Shown here: positions 15,444 to 23,700 of the stretch, one piece after another
Position numbering within the stretch: the first letter of the stretch is position 1
How the letters are laid out: each line of letters begins with the position of its first letter
DNA from: Thermogladius sp.
Lineage (GTDB): Archaea > Thermoproteota > Thermoprotei_A > Sulfolobales > Desulfurococcaceae
Direction of reading: 5' to 3'
Length of the DNA: 46,483 nt
NCBI GenBank assembly: GCA_022759365.1
Contig: JAEMPJ010000007.1
Location: 73,372-119,854 of the forward strand
Notes under the pieces: generated by a model
Database searches by the model: none
Told to the model about the DNA's origin: nothing
Seen by the model: only the letters and a program-made list of their open reading frames with translations
Program-made: the position numbers and the translations under genes

Positions 15444-16334
15444 TCACATTGTTGTCACAACTACCTCCTTGTCCAGTACGAGGAATGTATGCTCGAATTG
15501 TGCTACAGGCCTACCACTCCTCTCGATTAGAACAGGGTACTCTACTAGTACCCCTCTTCTACGCAGGCCGTCCAATAATGATGCGACATCGCCCCGGAGA
15601 CCCTGGTACCACCTGAGCGCGAAGGGGAGAGTCCTCCTCTCAGAGTAGACGAGGTTGTAGAACTCTTCTTCGGCACCGGACAGCTTGGCCCTTCCCAGGG
15701 GTCTGAGAGCGTATATTGTAACCTGGTCGCCCTCCCTGACGAGGCCTGCTCCGTCTGTGGCAAACGGCTCTACAGCGTACACTCCCTGTTTAATCCTCCA
15801 GACAGCGGTTATATCATCGTAGTTGGGGATACTCCTCCCGCTGTGAATCATGAACCTGTCTATACTGTGCCCGCTAAGGTTGGTGATGGGTTTAAAGCCC
15901 GATGACTTGATGACCTTCTCGACCACTCTACCTATCTCCCTCGCCCTGATACCAGGCTTGAATATCTCAACAACCTCCTCGAGGGCTCTACGAGCAGCCT
16001 CCACCAACCCTTCTAGGGCAGGGTTCAAGCAGATGGTCGTGGCCGTATCAGCTATGTAACCGTCGACGTGGACGCCGAGATCCACCTTGACAACAGAACC
16101 ATCCGGGATGACGCTGGGGTCGCCTGGTGTAGGCGTGTAATGGGCTGCCACCTCGTTCACACCGATGTTCACCGGGAACGCTGGTTGACCCCCCTGCTCC
16201 TGGATCTCCCTTTCCAGCTCGGTGGCTATGTCCAGAAGCCTAACGCCGGGTTTCACTATTTTCTCAGCCTTATCCCTAACCCTCCTGGCGATCTCCCCGG
16301 CTTTAATGTACTTCTTAACCTCTTCCTCCTCCAA
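15444..16334 (-). CDS. map: Methionine aminopeptidase, type II
   Basis: A 296-residue metalloprotease that removes the initiator methionine. The metal ligands are visible: the aspartates in VKVDLGVHVDGYIADTA, the histidine in SGHSID, the glutamate in AVEPFATDG and the terminal glutamate in QFEHTFLV. The substrate-side histidine is in VAAHYTPTPGD. The insert near the C terminus marks type II. I place the start at TTG 16334 because AAGGTG (16349-16344) lies 9 nt upstream and the product then begins MEEEEVKKYIKAGEIA as in relatives; GTG 16346 overlaps the binding site. It is divergent from the hydrolase gene. Confidence 0.93.
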   Translation of the reverse strand: MEEEEVKKYIKAGEIARRVRDKAEKIVKPGVRLLDIATELEREIQEQGGQPAFPVNIGVNEVAAHYTPTPGDPSVIPDGSVVKVDLGVHVDGYIADTATTICLNPALEGLVEAARRALEEVVEIFKPGIRAREIGRVVEKVIKSSGFKPITNLSGHSIDRFMIHSGRSIPNYDDITAVWRIKQGVYAVEPFATDGAGLVREGDQVTIYALRPLGRAKLSGAEEEFYNLVYSERRTLPFALRWYQGLRGDVASLLDGLRRRGVLVEYPVLIERSGRPVAQFEHTFLVLDKEVVVTTM

Positions 16335-16397
16335 AGATAAAAACACCTTGAAAGTTTATGTTTTGCAGGTAAGATATAAATTCTTAGAGGTGTTTCT

Positions 16398-17084
16398 GTG
16401 GCCCGGATTAAATACCTCGGGCACAGCGCGTTCGAGGTAACCCTAAGGGGCTTCGACGGGAGGGATAAAACAATCCTAGTAGACCCTTGGATCAACAACC
16501 CGCTCAGCCCGGTTAAACTAAGCTACTTCCAGGGGAGGAGGGTGGACTACATCCTCGTGACACACGACCACGCCGACCACCTAGGCAACGCTTTCGACAT
16601 AGCTAAGCTGACGGACGCCACTATAGTAGGCGTGTTCGAGCTAGCTGAGGAGGCTGATAGAATGGGTTTAAAGTCGATAGGAGGGAATATCGGTGGGAGG
16701 CTCAATGTAGGAGACCTAGAGATCGTGATGACCCCAGCCGCTCACAGCTCATCTAAGGGCACTCCCATCGGATTCGTTGTAAGGGGCTTAGATGCCTCGT
16801 TCTACCACGCAGGCGACACCGGTTTATTCTGTGAGATGAGCCTTATCGGGGAGCTCTACAGTCCCGAGATAGCTATGCTACCGATAGGAGGGCATTTCAC
16901 AATGGGGGTCAAAGAAGCTGTTAAAGCCGTCGAGCTCATCAGGCCCAGAGTCGTTATACCAATGCACTACAACACGTTCCCCCAGATTAAAGCCGACCCG
17001 CTGAAGTTCAAGGAGTTAGTGGAGTCTCTAACCCCAAGCAGGGTAGTGGTATTGAAGCCTGGCGAGGAACTCCAATACCCTTAA
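16398..17084 (+). CDS. Metal-dependent hydrolase, UPF0173 (metallo-beta-lactamase fold)
   Basis: A 228-residue protein of the UPF0173 group. The metal-binding signature THDHADHLG lies near residues 55-63, with further ligands in AAHSS (near 115), HAGDTG and the C-terminal PMHYNTFP. Substrate is unknown; related YtkL-like proteins are only described as hydrolases. The start is GTG with a GAGGTG site 6-7 nt upstream. It shares a 50-nt divergent promoter region with the methionine aminopeptidase gene. Confidence 0.9.
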   Translation: MARIKYLGHSAFEVTLRGFDGRDKTILVDPWINNPLSPVKLSYFQGRRVDYILVTHDHADHLGNAFDIAKLTDATIVGVFELAEEADRMGLKSIGGNIGGRLNVGDLEIVMTPAAHSSSKGTPIGFVVRGLDASFYHAGDTGLFCEMSLIGELYSPEIAMLPIGGHFTMGVKEAVKAVELIRPRVVIPMHYNTFPQIKADPLKFKELVESLTPSRVVVLKPGEELQYP

Positions 17085-17146
17085 CCTGGCCATAGCCTGA
17101 CCCTGTTTATGCTCGCACAACCCTCTTTTACTCCAACCCTCTCCAC

Positions 17147-17165
17147 AGAAGACGAAATGTCTTCT
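17147..17165. repeat. Perfect 7-5-7 inverted repeat flanked by CCTCTCCACAG copies
   Basis: AGAAGAC and GTCTTCT flank GAAAT. The 11-nt sequence CCTCTCCACAG occurs at 17138-17148 and again at 17194-17204. The stretch 17085-17237 contains no believable reading frame. It may be the 3' untranslated region or terminator of the hydrolase gene. Confidence 0.45.
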
Positions 17166-17267
17166 ACTCGGAAGAAGCAACTATGTTGAAGAACCTCTCC
17201 ACAGGTAGCACTGGAGCCTAACCCTAGTCTACACATGGATAAAAGGGGGGTTCGGTTAATATCAATA

Positions 17268-17347
17268 GTGGCCCCGCCATAAGAGCCCGTGTAACGGTAA
17301 ACCCGTAGAGGTCGCGTGAACACGGGTGTCAGGGGCGGGGTACAACC
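17268..17347 (+). ncRNA. Candidate H/ACA guide RNA
   Basis: A lower stem (17271-17278 with 17334-17341, 8 bp ending in a G-U) and an upper stem CCCGTGT/ACACGGG (17286-17292 with 17320-17326) enclose two unpaired 7-nt strands, ATAAGAG and TGTCAGG. The lower stem is followed at once by ACA (17342-17344). The distance from upper stem to ACA is 15 nt, inside the 14-16 nt rule for archaeal H/ACA RNAs. A TATA-like ATAAAAG at 17239-17245 predicts a start near 17268. The apical loop ends in GTGA and could form a kink-turn, but this is imperfect. The predicted target reads CCUGACA-UN-CUCUUAU. Confidence 0.5.
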
Positions 17348-17362
17348 CTCCTGGAGGGTTGT
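17342..17362. terminator. GC-rich hairpin after the H/ACA-like RNA
   Basis: ACAACCCTCC and GGAGGGTTGT pair perfectly around a single T, so in practice an 8-bp stem with a small loop. A second hairpin, GCGG-GATTTT-CCGC, follows at about 17,373-17,386. Together they may mark the end or processing site of the RNA upstream. The rest of the gap to 17,518 holds AT-rich promoter sequence (17,466-17,502) for the tyrS gene. Confidence 0.4.
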
Positions 17363-17518
17363 AGAAGTGTTTGCGGGATTTTCCGCTTGAATAGCCTTTT
17401 GACCCAGGCTTCCAGCCTATCCGCTTGAACATTGTTTCTTAATGCCAGCACGGGTCTAATCGTGTTTATTTAAATCGCAACACCATAGTGTGATTTAAAT
17501 TAAGCTGTCGAGGGAGTG

Positions 17519-18604
17519 ATGTCTTTGCCTGGGGGCAAGCTTGACCTGGCTTTGAGGAATACAGTCGAGGTTATCCTACCCGAGGAGCTGGAGGCCAGGC
17601 TCTCTAGTGGTGAAAGGGTTACAGGGTACCTCGGCTTCGAGCCGAGCGGGCTAGTCCACATCGGCTGGCTTGTCTGGATGTTTAAAGTGAGGGATCTGAC
17701 TAATGTGGGAGTCGACTTCACGATTCTCGAGGCGACATGGCACGCCTTCATAAACGACAAGCTTGGAGGAGACCTTGAGCTGATAAGGAAGGCCGCGAGG
17801 CTTGTTAGGCATGTTTTAAGGGCTGTGGGTGTAGAGAGCAACGTAAGGTTCGTGGACGCGGAGGAACTCGTGTCAGACGAAAAGTACTGGGGCCTCCTCC
17901 TCAAGTCGGCTAAGTCGACGAGCCTGGCAAGGGTTAAGAGGGCTTTAACGATAATGGGGAGGAGGGCTGAGGAGGCTGAGTTAGACACCTCTAAGCTCAT
18001 ATACCCTTTGATGCAGGTCACAGACATATTCTACCTAGGCGTCGACATAGCCTTAGGGGGCTTAGACCAAAGGAAAGCCCACATGCTGGCCAGGGATATA
18101 GCTGAGAAACTAGGGTTGAAGAAGCCGATAGCAATACACACGCCAATAATCACGTCCCTAGGCGGGCCTGGCCGTGGAGTGGGGGGCGTTGAAGTGGACG
18201 AGGCGCTAGCCGAGTCAAAGATGAGCAAGAGTAAGCCTGAGACAGCTATATTCGTACACGACACACCCGAGGAAGTAGAGGCAAAGATAATGAAAGCCTA
18301 CTGCCCTCCAAGGGTCGTCGAGTTCAACCCGATTATAGATATAAATAAATACCTGTTGTTCCAGCAAGAAGGCTTCAAACTAGTCGTCGAGAGGCCTGAA
18401 AAGTACGGTGGGACAGTCGTCTACGAGAACTATAAAGAACTAGAGAAAGCGTATGTTGAGGGTAAGCTACACCCATTAGACTTGAAGAAGGCGACGGCAG
18501 AGTCCTTGAACAGGCTGTTGGATGATATTAGGAGGAAACTTTTCAGCAGCGGGGAGGCTGCTAAAATTATCGAAGAGCTAAAGGGGGCAAGGATCACGAG
18601 GTAG
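17519..18604 (+). CDS. tyrS: Tyrosyl-tRNA synthetase
   Basis: A 361-residue class I synthetase that charges tRNA-Tyr. The HIGH-type motif reads HIGW in GFEPSGLVHIGWLVW near residue 40; the tyrosine-binding region includes YPLMQVTDIF and LGGLDQRKAHMLARD; the KMSKS loop is present as SKMSKSKPE. The length is typical of the archaeal/eukaryotic type. ATG 17519 is preferred; a GTG one codon earlier is possible, both behind GAGGGAG. tRNA-Ala follows 38 nt downstream. Confidence 0.96.
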   Translation: MSLPGGKLDLALRNTVEVILPEELEARLSSGERVTGYLGFEPSGLVHIGWLVWMFKVRDLTNVGVDFTILEATWHAFINDKLGGDLELIRKAARLVRHVLRAVGVESNVRFVDAEELVSDEKYWGLLLKSAKSTSLARVKRALTIMGRRAEEAELDTSKLIYPLMQVTDIFYLGVDIALGGLDQRKAHMLARDIAEKLGLKKPIAIHTPIITSLGGPGRGVGGVEVDEALAESKMSKSKPETAIFVHDTPEEVEAKIMKAYCPPRVVEFNPIIDINKYLLFQQEGFKLVVERPEKYGGTVVYENYKELEKAYVEGKLHPLDLKKATAESLNRLLDDIRRKLFSSGEAAKIIEELKGARITR

Positions 18605-18642
18605 GGTTTAAAATCCACGTAGAAATCGATTTTAATAATAGC

Positions 18643-18745
18643 GGGCCGGTAGCTCAGCCTGGAAGAGCGCCGCCCTTGCAAGGGCCCGGTTCAACCGAGG
18701 TCGCGGGAAAGGCGGAGGTCCCGGGTTCAAGTCCCGGCCGGTCCA
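18643..18745 (+). tRNA. tRNA-Ala (anticodon UGC) with 29-nt intron
   Basis: Acceptor GGGCCGG/CCGGTCC (one G-U) with discriminator A, D stem GCTC/GAGC, anticodon stem CCGCC/GGCGG and T arm CCGGG-TTCAAGT-CCCGG. The anticodon TGC is at 18677-18679. An intron at 18681-18709, between positions 37 and 38, gives a bulge-helix-bulge with central helix CTTG/CGGG and bulges CAA and AAA. The spliced length is 74 nt. TATA-like TTTAAAAT at 18607-18614 is about 30 nt upstream. The intron's 3' half resembles that of tRNA-Thr at 10,936. Confidence 0.95.
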
Positions 18746-18854
18746 ATCCCCTTCTAGAGGAATCCTTAGTGCGACAACAGGTTTGGAGGCCTGGATTAGG
18801 GTTCTACTGATGTCAATTGAACTAGGGTAAAAACATATGATATGAAAAATCCAC

Positions 18855-19115
18855 CTAGCTACTCTTAGCCTTGATTCTCTCCTCCACGACGATCATGGTT
18901 ATCGTGGTTCTGATATCAGGGAGCCTCCTCACCTTGTTTGTAACTATCTCTCTAATCTTCTCCAGCGAGTCAGACTCTATTTTAACCACAACATCGTAAG
19001 TACCGTAAACAATGTAAGCCTCAGAAATCTCCGGGATCTTATACAACTCCTCCAGTACACGCGACTCCGCTCCAATCTCGGTCTGGATTAATACTATGGC
19101 CGTCGCTTTAGGCAT
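18855..19115 (-). CDS. RAM/Lrp-AsnC ligand-binding domain protein (no HTH)
   Basis: An 86-residue stand-alone RAM domain. The pattern AIVLIQTEIGAESRVLEELYKIPEISEAYIVYGTYDVVVKIES matches the ligand-binding half of Lrp/AsnC regulators, without the DNA-binding helix-turn-helix. Such proteins oligomerise and bind amino acids and may modulate full-length Lrp proteins. The start is ATG 19115 after a GGGATGTG site; the longer in-frame reading to 19193 would run through the promoter. It is divergent from tsr3 with overlapping AT-rich promoter elements (19,128-19,160). Confidence 0.85.
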   Translation of the reverse strand: MPKATAIVLIQTEIGAESRVLEELYKIPEISEAYIVYGTYDVVVKIESDSLEKIREIVTNKVRRLPDIRTTITMIVVEERIKAKSS

Positions 19116-19173
19116 TTCACATCCCAATATTATAAAAGGCGGTGGATAAAATAAATATTTCACGCTGAAAACC

Positions 19174-19686
19174 TTGCCTAGGATACTGGTCATCTATAGG
19201 AGGGAAGACGACCCGAGGAAGAACACGTCTCTCAAAATGGTTAGAATGGGGCTCGCCGAGATTGCGAAGCCCAGCCTGGTTAGAAGAGGCGTCGTGTTAA
19301 ACCCTTTCTCAAACGATTACCTAGGCCCATGGCTTAGGGGTGAAGTCGAGTTGAACGGCATAGTCGTCGTGGACGCTAGCTGGAGGAGGCTCCAGCCAGG
19401 CGTCTTCCACGGCATTAAGGGTAGGCACGTCAAGCTACCGCCTCTCATAGCAGCCAACCCGGTGAATTACGGTAAGCCCTGTGTTCTCTCGAGTATAGAG
19501 GCCGTGGCAGCATCCTTATTCATAACTGGCTTCAAAGACTGGTATCAAAGGCTCCTGGGCTTGTTCAAGTGGATGAAGACGTTCCACGACCTTAACAGCG
19601 AACTGCTGGAAGAGTACTCTAAAGCATCCACGCTGGAAGAACTAGAGAAAGCGGTAAGAGAGTTCTGGGAGAACCCTCCCTGCTAG
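19174..19686 (+). CDS. tsr3: Tsr3-type rRNA aminocarboxypropyltransferase
   Basis: A 170-residue protein of the Tsr3 (DUF367) family, which transfers the aminocarboxypropyl group of AdoMet to a hypermodified uridine in small-subunit rRNA. Family features are the DASWRRLQPG segment, KLPPLIAANPVNYGKP and the LSSIEAVAASLFITGF helix, followed by a mixed-charge C terminus. The start is TTG, about 20 nt after an ATAAATATTT element, suggesting a short or absent leader. The gene abuts the convergent RNase P RNA gene: its stop ends one base before the RNA. Confidence 0.9.
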   Translation: MPRILVIYRREDDPRKNTSLKMVRMGLAEIAKPSLVRRGVVLNPFSNDYLGPWLRGEVELNGIVVVDASWRRLQPGVFHGIKGRHVKLPPLIAANPVNYGKPCVLSSIEAVAASLFITGFKDWYQRLLGLFKWMKTFHDLNSELLEEYSKASTLEELEKAVREFWENPPC

Positions 19687-20005
19687 TGGGCCGGGGAATA
19701 ACCCGTCTTCTGTAACACGCCCGCATTTGACTAAGCGGCCTTAACCGGTCCGGCGACCAGTCACCCCGGTGCCAGGCCTTACACCCCACGGGGCGGCCGT
19801 TTCAACGCATCCACCACCATTCTCGGTTGGTTACCAGGCCCTCGTCGCCGAGGGCCTCGCGCAACCTCATCGACACCCGGTGGTGGCCGTGTCGTTTCTG
19901 TGCCGTTGCCACGGGGACTGCCCGTGCTCCTTGCGGAGCCGTGGGGTCGCCTGGTGGACGGTGTTTCCTCACCCCTGGACGGGGCGTAGCGGGCTCCCCG
20001 GCCCA
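19687..20005 (-). ncRNA. rnpB: RNase P RNA (archaeal type A)
   Basis: Read on the minus strand, the ends pair as helix P1 (GGGCCGGGGA with TCCCCGGCCC) and set the boundaries. Conserved regions are present: GAGGAAACACCGTCC (CR-I like) near the 5' end, ACAGAAACGACAC in the middle and GTTACAGAAGACGGGTTAT (CR-V like) near the 3' end. The length of about 319 nt and high G+C fit a hyperthermophile. AT-rich CTTAAAAAG at 20018-20026 and CTTAAGAGG beyond it are promoter candidates. The RNA is the catalytic part of the enzyme that trims tRNA 5' ends. Confidence 0.93.
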
Positions 20006-20044
20006 GTTGAAATATTTCTTTTTAAGTCCTCTTAAGCATGCGTA

Positions 20045-20317
20045 TCAGAATTTCTTCCTCAAGCTTATGGATATGTAAGAGAAGATCCTGCCTCTAACCC
20101 TTTCACTACCTATTTCAACTTTCACGAGCTCCAAGCCGTCCCCCAGCCTCTGAGCCAGCTCGTTGTACACGTCTACAGCCTTGGATATGTAGGGCCCCCT
20201 ACCCCTAATCACTACGAGACCCGGCCCCTCCTGGAAGCCTACGATAGCCTCCACAACGTAGTCGTCGAGGCTGTTCCTTCTCACCTCGATCACTTTGTTC
20301 ACAACGTTCTCGCTCAT
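20045..20317 (-). CDS. Alba-family chromatin protein (second paralogue)
   Basis: A 90-residue Alba-fold protein, more divergent than the canonical Alba at 24,538. It keeps the GRGPYISKAVDVYNEL segment corresponding to the DNA/RNA-contacting GRAISKAVD loop and helix, and a C-terminal beta hairpin. Paralogues of this type form heterodimers with Alba and change how it bridges DNA, which is family knowledge. The start is ATG 20317 with a GGAGG site 5 nt upstream. It is transcribed toward rnpB. Confidence 0.85.
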   Translation of the reverse strand: MSENVVNKVIEVRRNSLDDYVVEAIVGFQEGPGLVVIRGRGPYISKAVDVYNELAQRLGDGLELVKVEIGSERVRGRIFSYISISLRKKF

Positions 20318-20379
20318 TCAAACCTCCTCTATTCAATTTTAGCTTAAGAAAGATGAGAATTAAACTTTTTGATTCAGGC

Positions 20380-20510
20380 ACCGGCTCAGGGAACCTGAGG
20401 TTTCACGGGTCTGGTTCCAATACAGCCTCTGGACATATTAATAGGGTGAGCGTCTGGAACCTAATGTTCCCTAGGGTTGGTTCTACTAGACGCACCAGTG
20501 GTTCCCCCTA
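20380..20510. repeat. Non-coding stretch with repeated GGTTCC/GGAACC elements
   Basis: Six copies of GGTTCC, GGAACC or close forms occur (near 20389, 20412, 20456, 20465, 20479 and 20500), able to pair in alternative hairpins. The best fold pairs GCGTCT (20450-20455) with AGACGC (20487-20492). A TATA-like CATATTAATAG at 20434-20444 lies inside. I found no C/D or H/ACA boxes and no credible protein. The rest of 20318-20753 holds a hairpin CATGGCTGG/CCAGGCCATG at about 20,644-20,668. Confidence 0.4.
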
Positions 20511-20753
20511 CCCCTTTACTTCCAATCCAACAACTATTCACTGTTTAACGTAGGCATAGAATAGTTTGTATAATGAGATCCTTCAAAATGATCGAGAAAG
20601 ATAGAATTCATTGTGACCGATTTTCTATAGTTTACCTATGAAAACATGGCTGGCGTATCCAGGCCATGTCTTGTTTGAATACTAATGACAGGACGTAGGG
20701 GGAAACCTTGGGTTCGCGCCCATTGCTTCGACTGGATTCCCTGGAACTCAGTC

Positions 20754-23700
20754 TCACGCTGTGTTAGTGAGCGCGCTGTCTCTCGCTGTTGGGAGTGTTG
20801 TCTGGATTAAGTTGAGCCTGCTAAGGCTGTCCACAAGCTTCACTATTTCGACGGCAGAGCTTGTCCCCCCGTTTACAATTTCATCTATGGTCTCCTCCAT
20901 TCTCCTCGTCGTCTCAACGCTTACTAGGTCGGGGAATTCGGAGGCTAAATGCCTGTATACCTCGATACCCAGTTTAGTTGCCACAAGCCTCCTCCTCTTC
21001 GCGCTCTCAACAACATACCCGTGCCGCTTAATGCTCTCAATAATCTTGGCGTATGTGCTTGGCCTACCTATACCAGTCTTCTTCATTAAGAGGACTATAT
21101 CGCCCTCGCTGTACAAGGCGGTGCGGCTGCCCCTCACACACTGCGCGGACAAGATGCCGGCTCTAGTACTGTCTAGCCCTATTTTAGCCAGCTTAGGTGG
21201 TTGGATAAGGTTGAAACCGTTTTCAACGATATCCTCTATCAACCTTAGGTTAGAGATACGCATGTCGTCAACGTAGACATCGTACTCGGATACAACGGCT
21301 TTAAACGGCTTCATCTGGCTTGCTATAAACCTCCTGAAGATCAGGTCGTACACCTTTAGGTGGAGCTTTGTTAGAGGCCTGGTCAACACTAGTACACCCT
21401 CTGTCAAAGCCTTCTCAAGCATCTCGACGTCCAGGGGCCTTGTTGGCCTGATAGCCTCATGCGCCCCGCTAGCGCCCCAGCTACTCGGGTTTGCGAACGG
21501 CGTCAAGTTCTTTGACTCAAGGTATTTCAAAGCCACGCTCACGCCTGTAGGCGAGACATGCGTTGAATCAGTCCTATGGTATGTTATCAAACCCATTTCA
21601 AACAAGTCTTGAGCCAGCCTCATGGCGAGGCCCGAGGGCAAGCCAATCCTCGAGGAGGCGACGAGGTACTCGTCTGTGGTGAAGGGCGGGGGCGGGCTGA
21701 ACGTCTCGACGCTCGTGGACTTCTTTACTAGAGTGACATGCTTGCTTGAGGCTATTTTATCAGCCGTGGACTTATCTTCGACACAGACATTCAATCGGTC
21801 GACTCCCGGGAGGTCTAGTTGGATGCTCACCCTCCAGCACTTGGACTCGTTATACTCCCTCATCCTGTCGACTATGAAGCCTAGTACAGGGGTTTGAACC
21901 CTCCCAGCCCCGAGGAACCTGGCGTTGTACTTGGACTGCAGGTATGTGCTTAGGCTGAAGCCCACAAGCCTGTCGAGCACTCTCCTGTAGATCTCTGCTT
22001 CAACCATCCTCTTGTTAACCGCCCTCTTATTCTCTAAGGCCTTGAAGAACTCCCTCAAAGTTATCTCGTGCATTTCAACCCTGTATACTTGTTTACCGAG
22101 GTACCTGATCGACAAGTAGACGTCGTAGGCGATCTTCTCACCCTCTTCATCGGGGTCTGTGGCTATGTAGACCTCGTCAACCTCCCTCGCAACCTTCCTG
22201 AGAGCAGCAATCGTCTCTGTTGAGTCGCTGTACAACCTGCTCCCACACCTAGGGCAGGTGTCGCCGTGAGTGAACTGTGTACCGCAGACCAGGCATTTCT
22301 TAATAGACTCGTAGGCTGGGGATATAGTACTGTCCTCGAACACTACACCGTGCAGGCCCATGCCCGGCCTAGTTGTCAAGTCGTATAAGTGGCCCCGGGT
22401 AGCCATTATGCTTAAATGTATGACCTGGTTGTCGCGTACAAAGGGGATCTCGTATACGGGTGTCCTGCCAATAATCCTCTTCAACGGTTTACCGAAGAAA
22501 CCCGCTATCGTCCTGGCTTTAGTGGGGGATTCAACGATGACGAGGATGCTCTTAAAGCTGAACGCGCCGCCTGCGCCCCTCCTCGACGCCTCTATTAAAG
22601 CCGCCTCTCTGCCTAGGTCGACTTGATCCAGCCTTGTTATAGTGAAAGAGTCGTTCGAGATATTCTTTAAACGGGTCTCAAGCCCTTTAACAACGTTTTC
22701 CAGGAGAGCATGCTCGAATATTATGGATAAACCATGTGTCATACGACCTTTAAACATCCTGCTGGATCTACCTGTCGCCTGGATGTACGTCATCAAGTCC
22801 GGTACTAGAACCAGGACCCCGCTTTCTCCGCGGATTAATGTCAGCGAGCCTGCTTCGACAACCCTGCCCGCGGCTACTATGCCCTCCACCTTCTCCACGA
22901 CCAGGCTCTTAATCTCCCTTAAACGGGAGGCAACGTTCCTAAGGTAGCCGGTTAAAACCTCCTCGCTAATTTTACCTTTGAGAACCTGGGATACAAGCCT
23001 TAGTTCTCCAGGCGAGAGTTTCAGGGCGTAGTTCTTCAGCTCCTGCAATACACCTTCTAGACCAGCCACATTATTCTCCTTAACAAGGATAGCCAGTCTT
23101 ATCAAACCGCTCAGGCTTGAAGCGTAGTCCTCGAGCCTGATGGAGAAGAGGGGGGTGCCGAAGAAGACAACGAGTCTTATAGCCTCGGGTGCGTCTATGC
23201 CTCTAACGCTTACACCGTAATAGTTCGCACTACCGTAGATGAAATCCACCTCCCCACTCCTAAGCCTCTCTATGGACTCAGGCTTGGCCTCCTCGAACCT
23301 TAAACCAACCTGCTCCAACCTGCTCTTTAATTCGTCAAGGCATTTCTCAAAGAAACGTCTGAAGGGGTGTCTAGGGCTAACGTAGATTATCCCGCCTCTA
23401 CCCAGCCTCTTAAAGTACTCGACTACAGTGTCACAGGATTCGACGGTTAGATAAGTGTCTGTCACGTCTCTGCCGTAGACTGTTACCCCCGAGATATCGA
23501 TTCTCAAAAGCTCTCTGAGAACCCTAGAGTAAAAGCCCCTCATCCTCCCAGTCGCGGAGGAGAAGACTACTTGCTTCGCCCCTCTATTGGTGGACTCCCC
23601 TATCCTTCTATCGATCTCAAGTAGCTCCTCAACGAGCTTCCTGTACTCCTCGTCATCGCCGAGGGTTTTAGATACAAGTACTTTCCAGTGGAGACCTATT

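Noticed and set aside
19769-20078. Two overlapping plus-strand reading frames of 83-88 codons
   Set aside because: They run antisense through the RNase P RNA gene; composition is that of a structured GC-rich RNA.
20349-20398. C/D RNA candidate near AGATGAG...CTGA
   Set aside because: Only box D fits; C is off by two bases and there is no D'/C' pair.
20353-20553. 66-codon plus-strand reading frame
   Set aside because: It crosses the GGTTCC/GGAACC hairpin region, has no ribosome binding site and resembles no protein.
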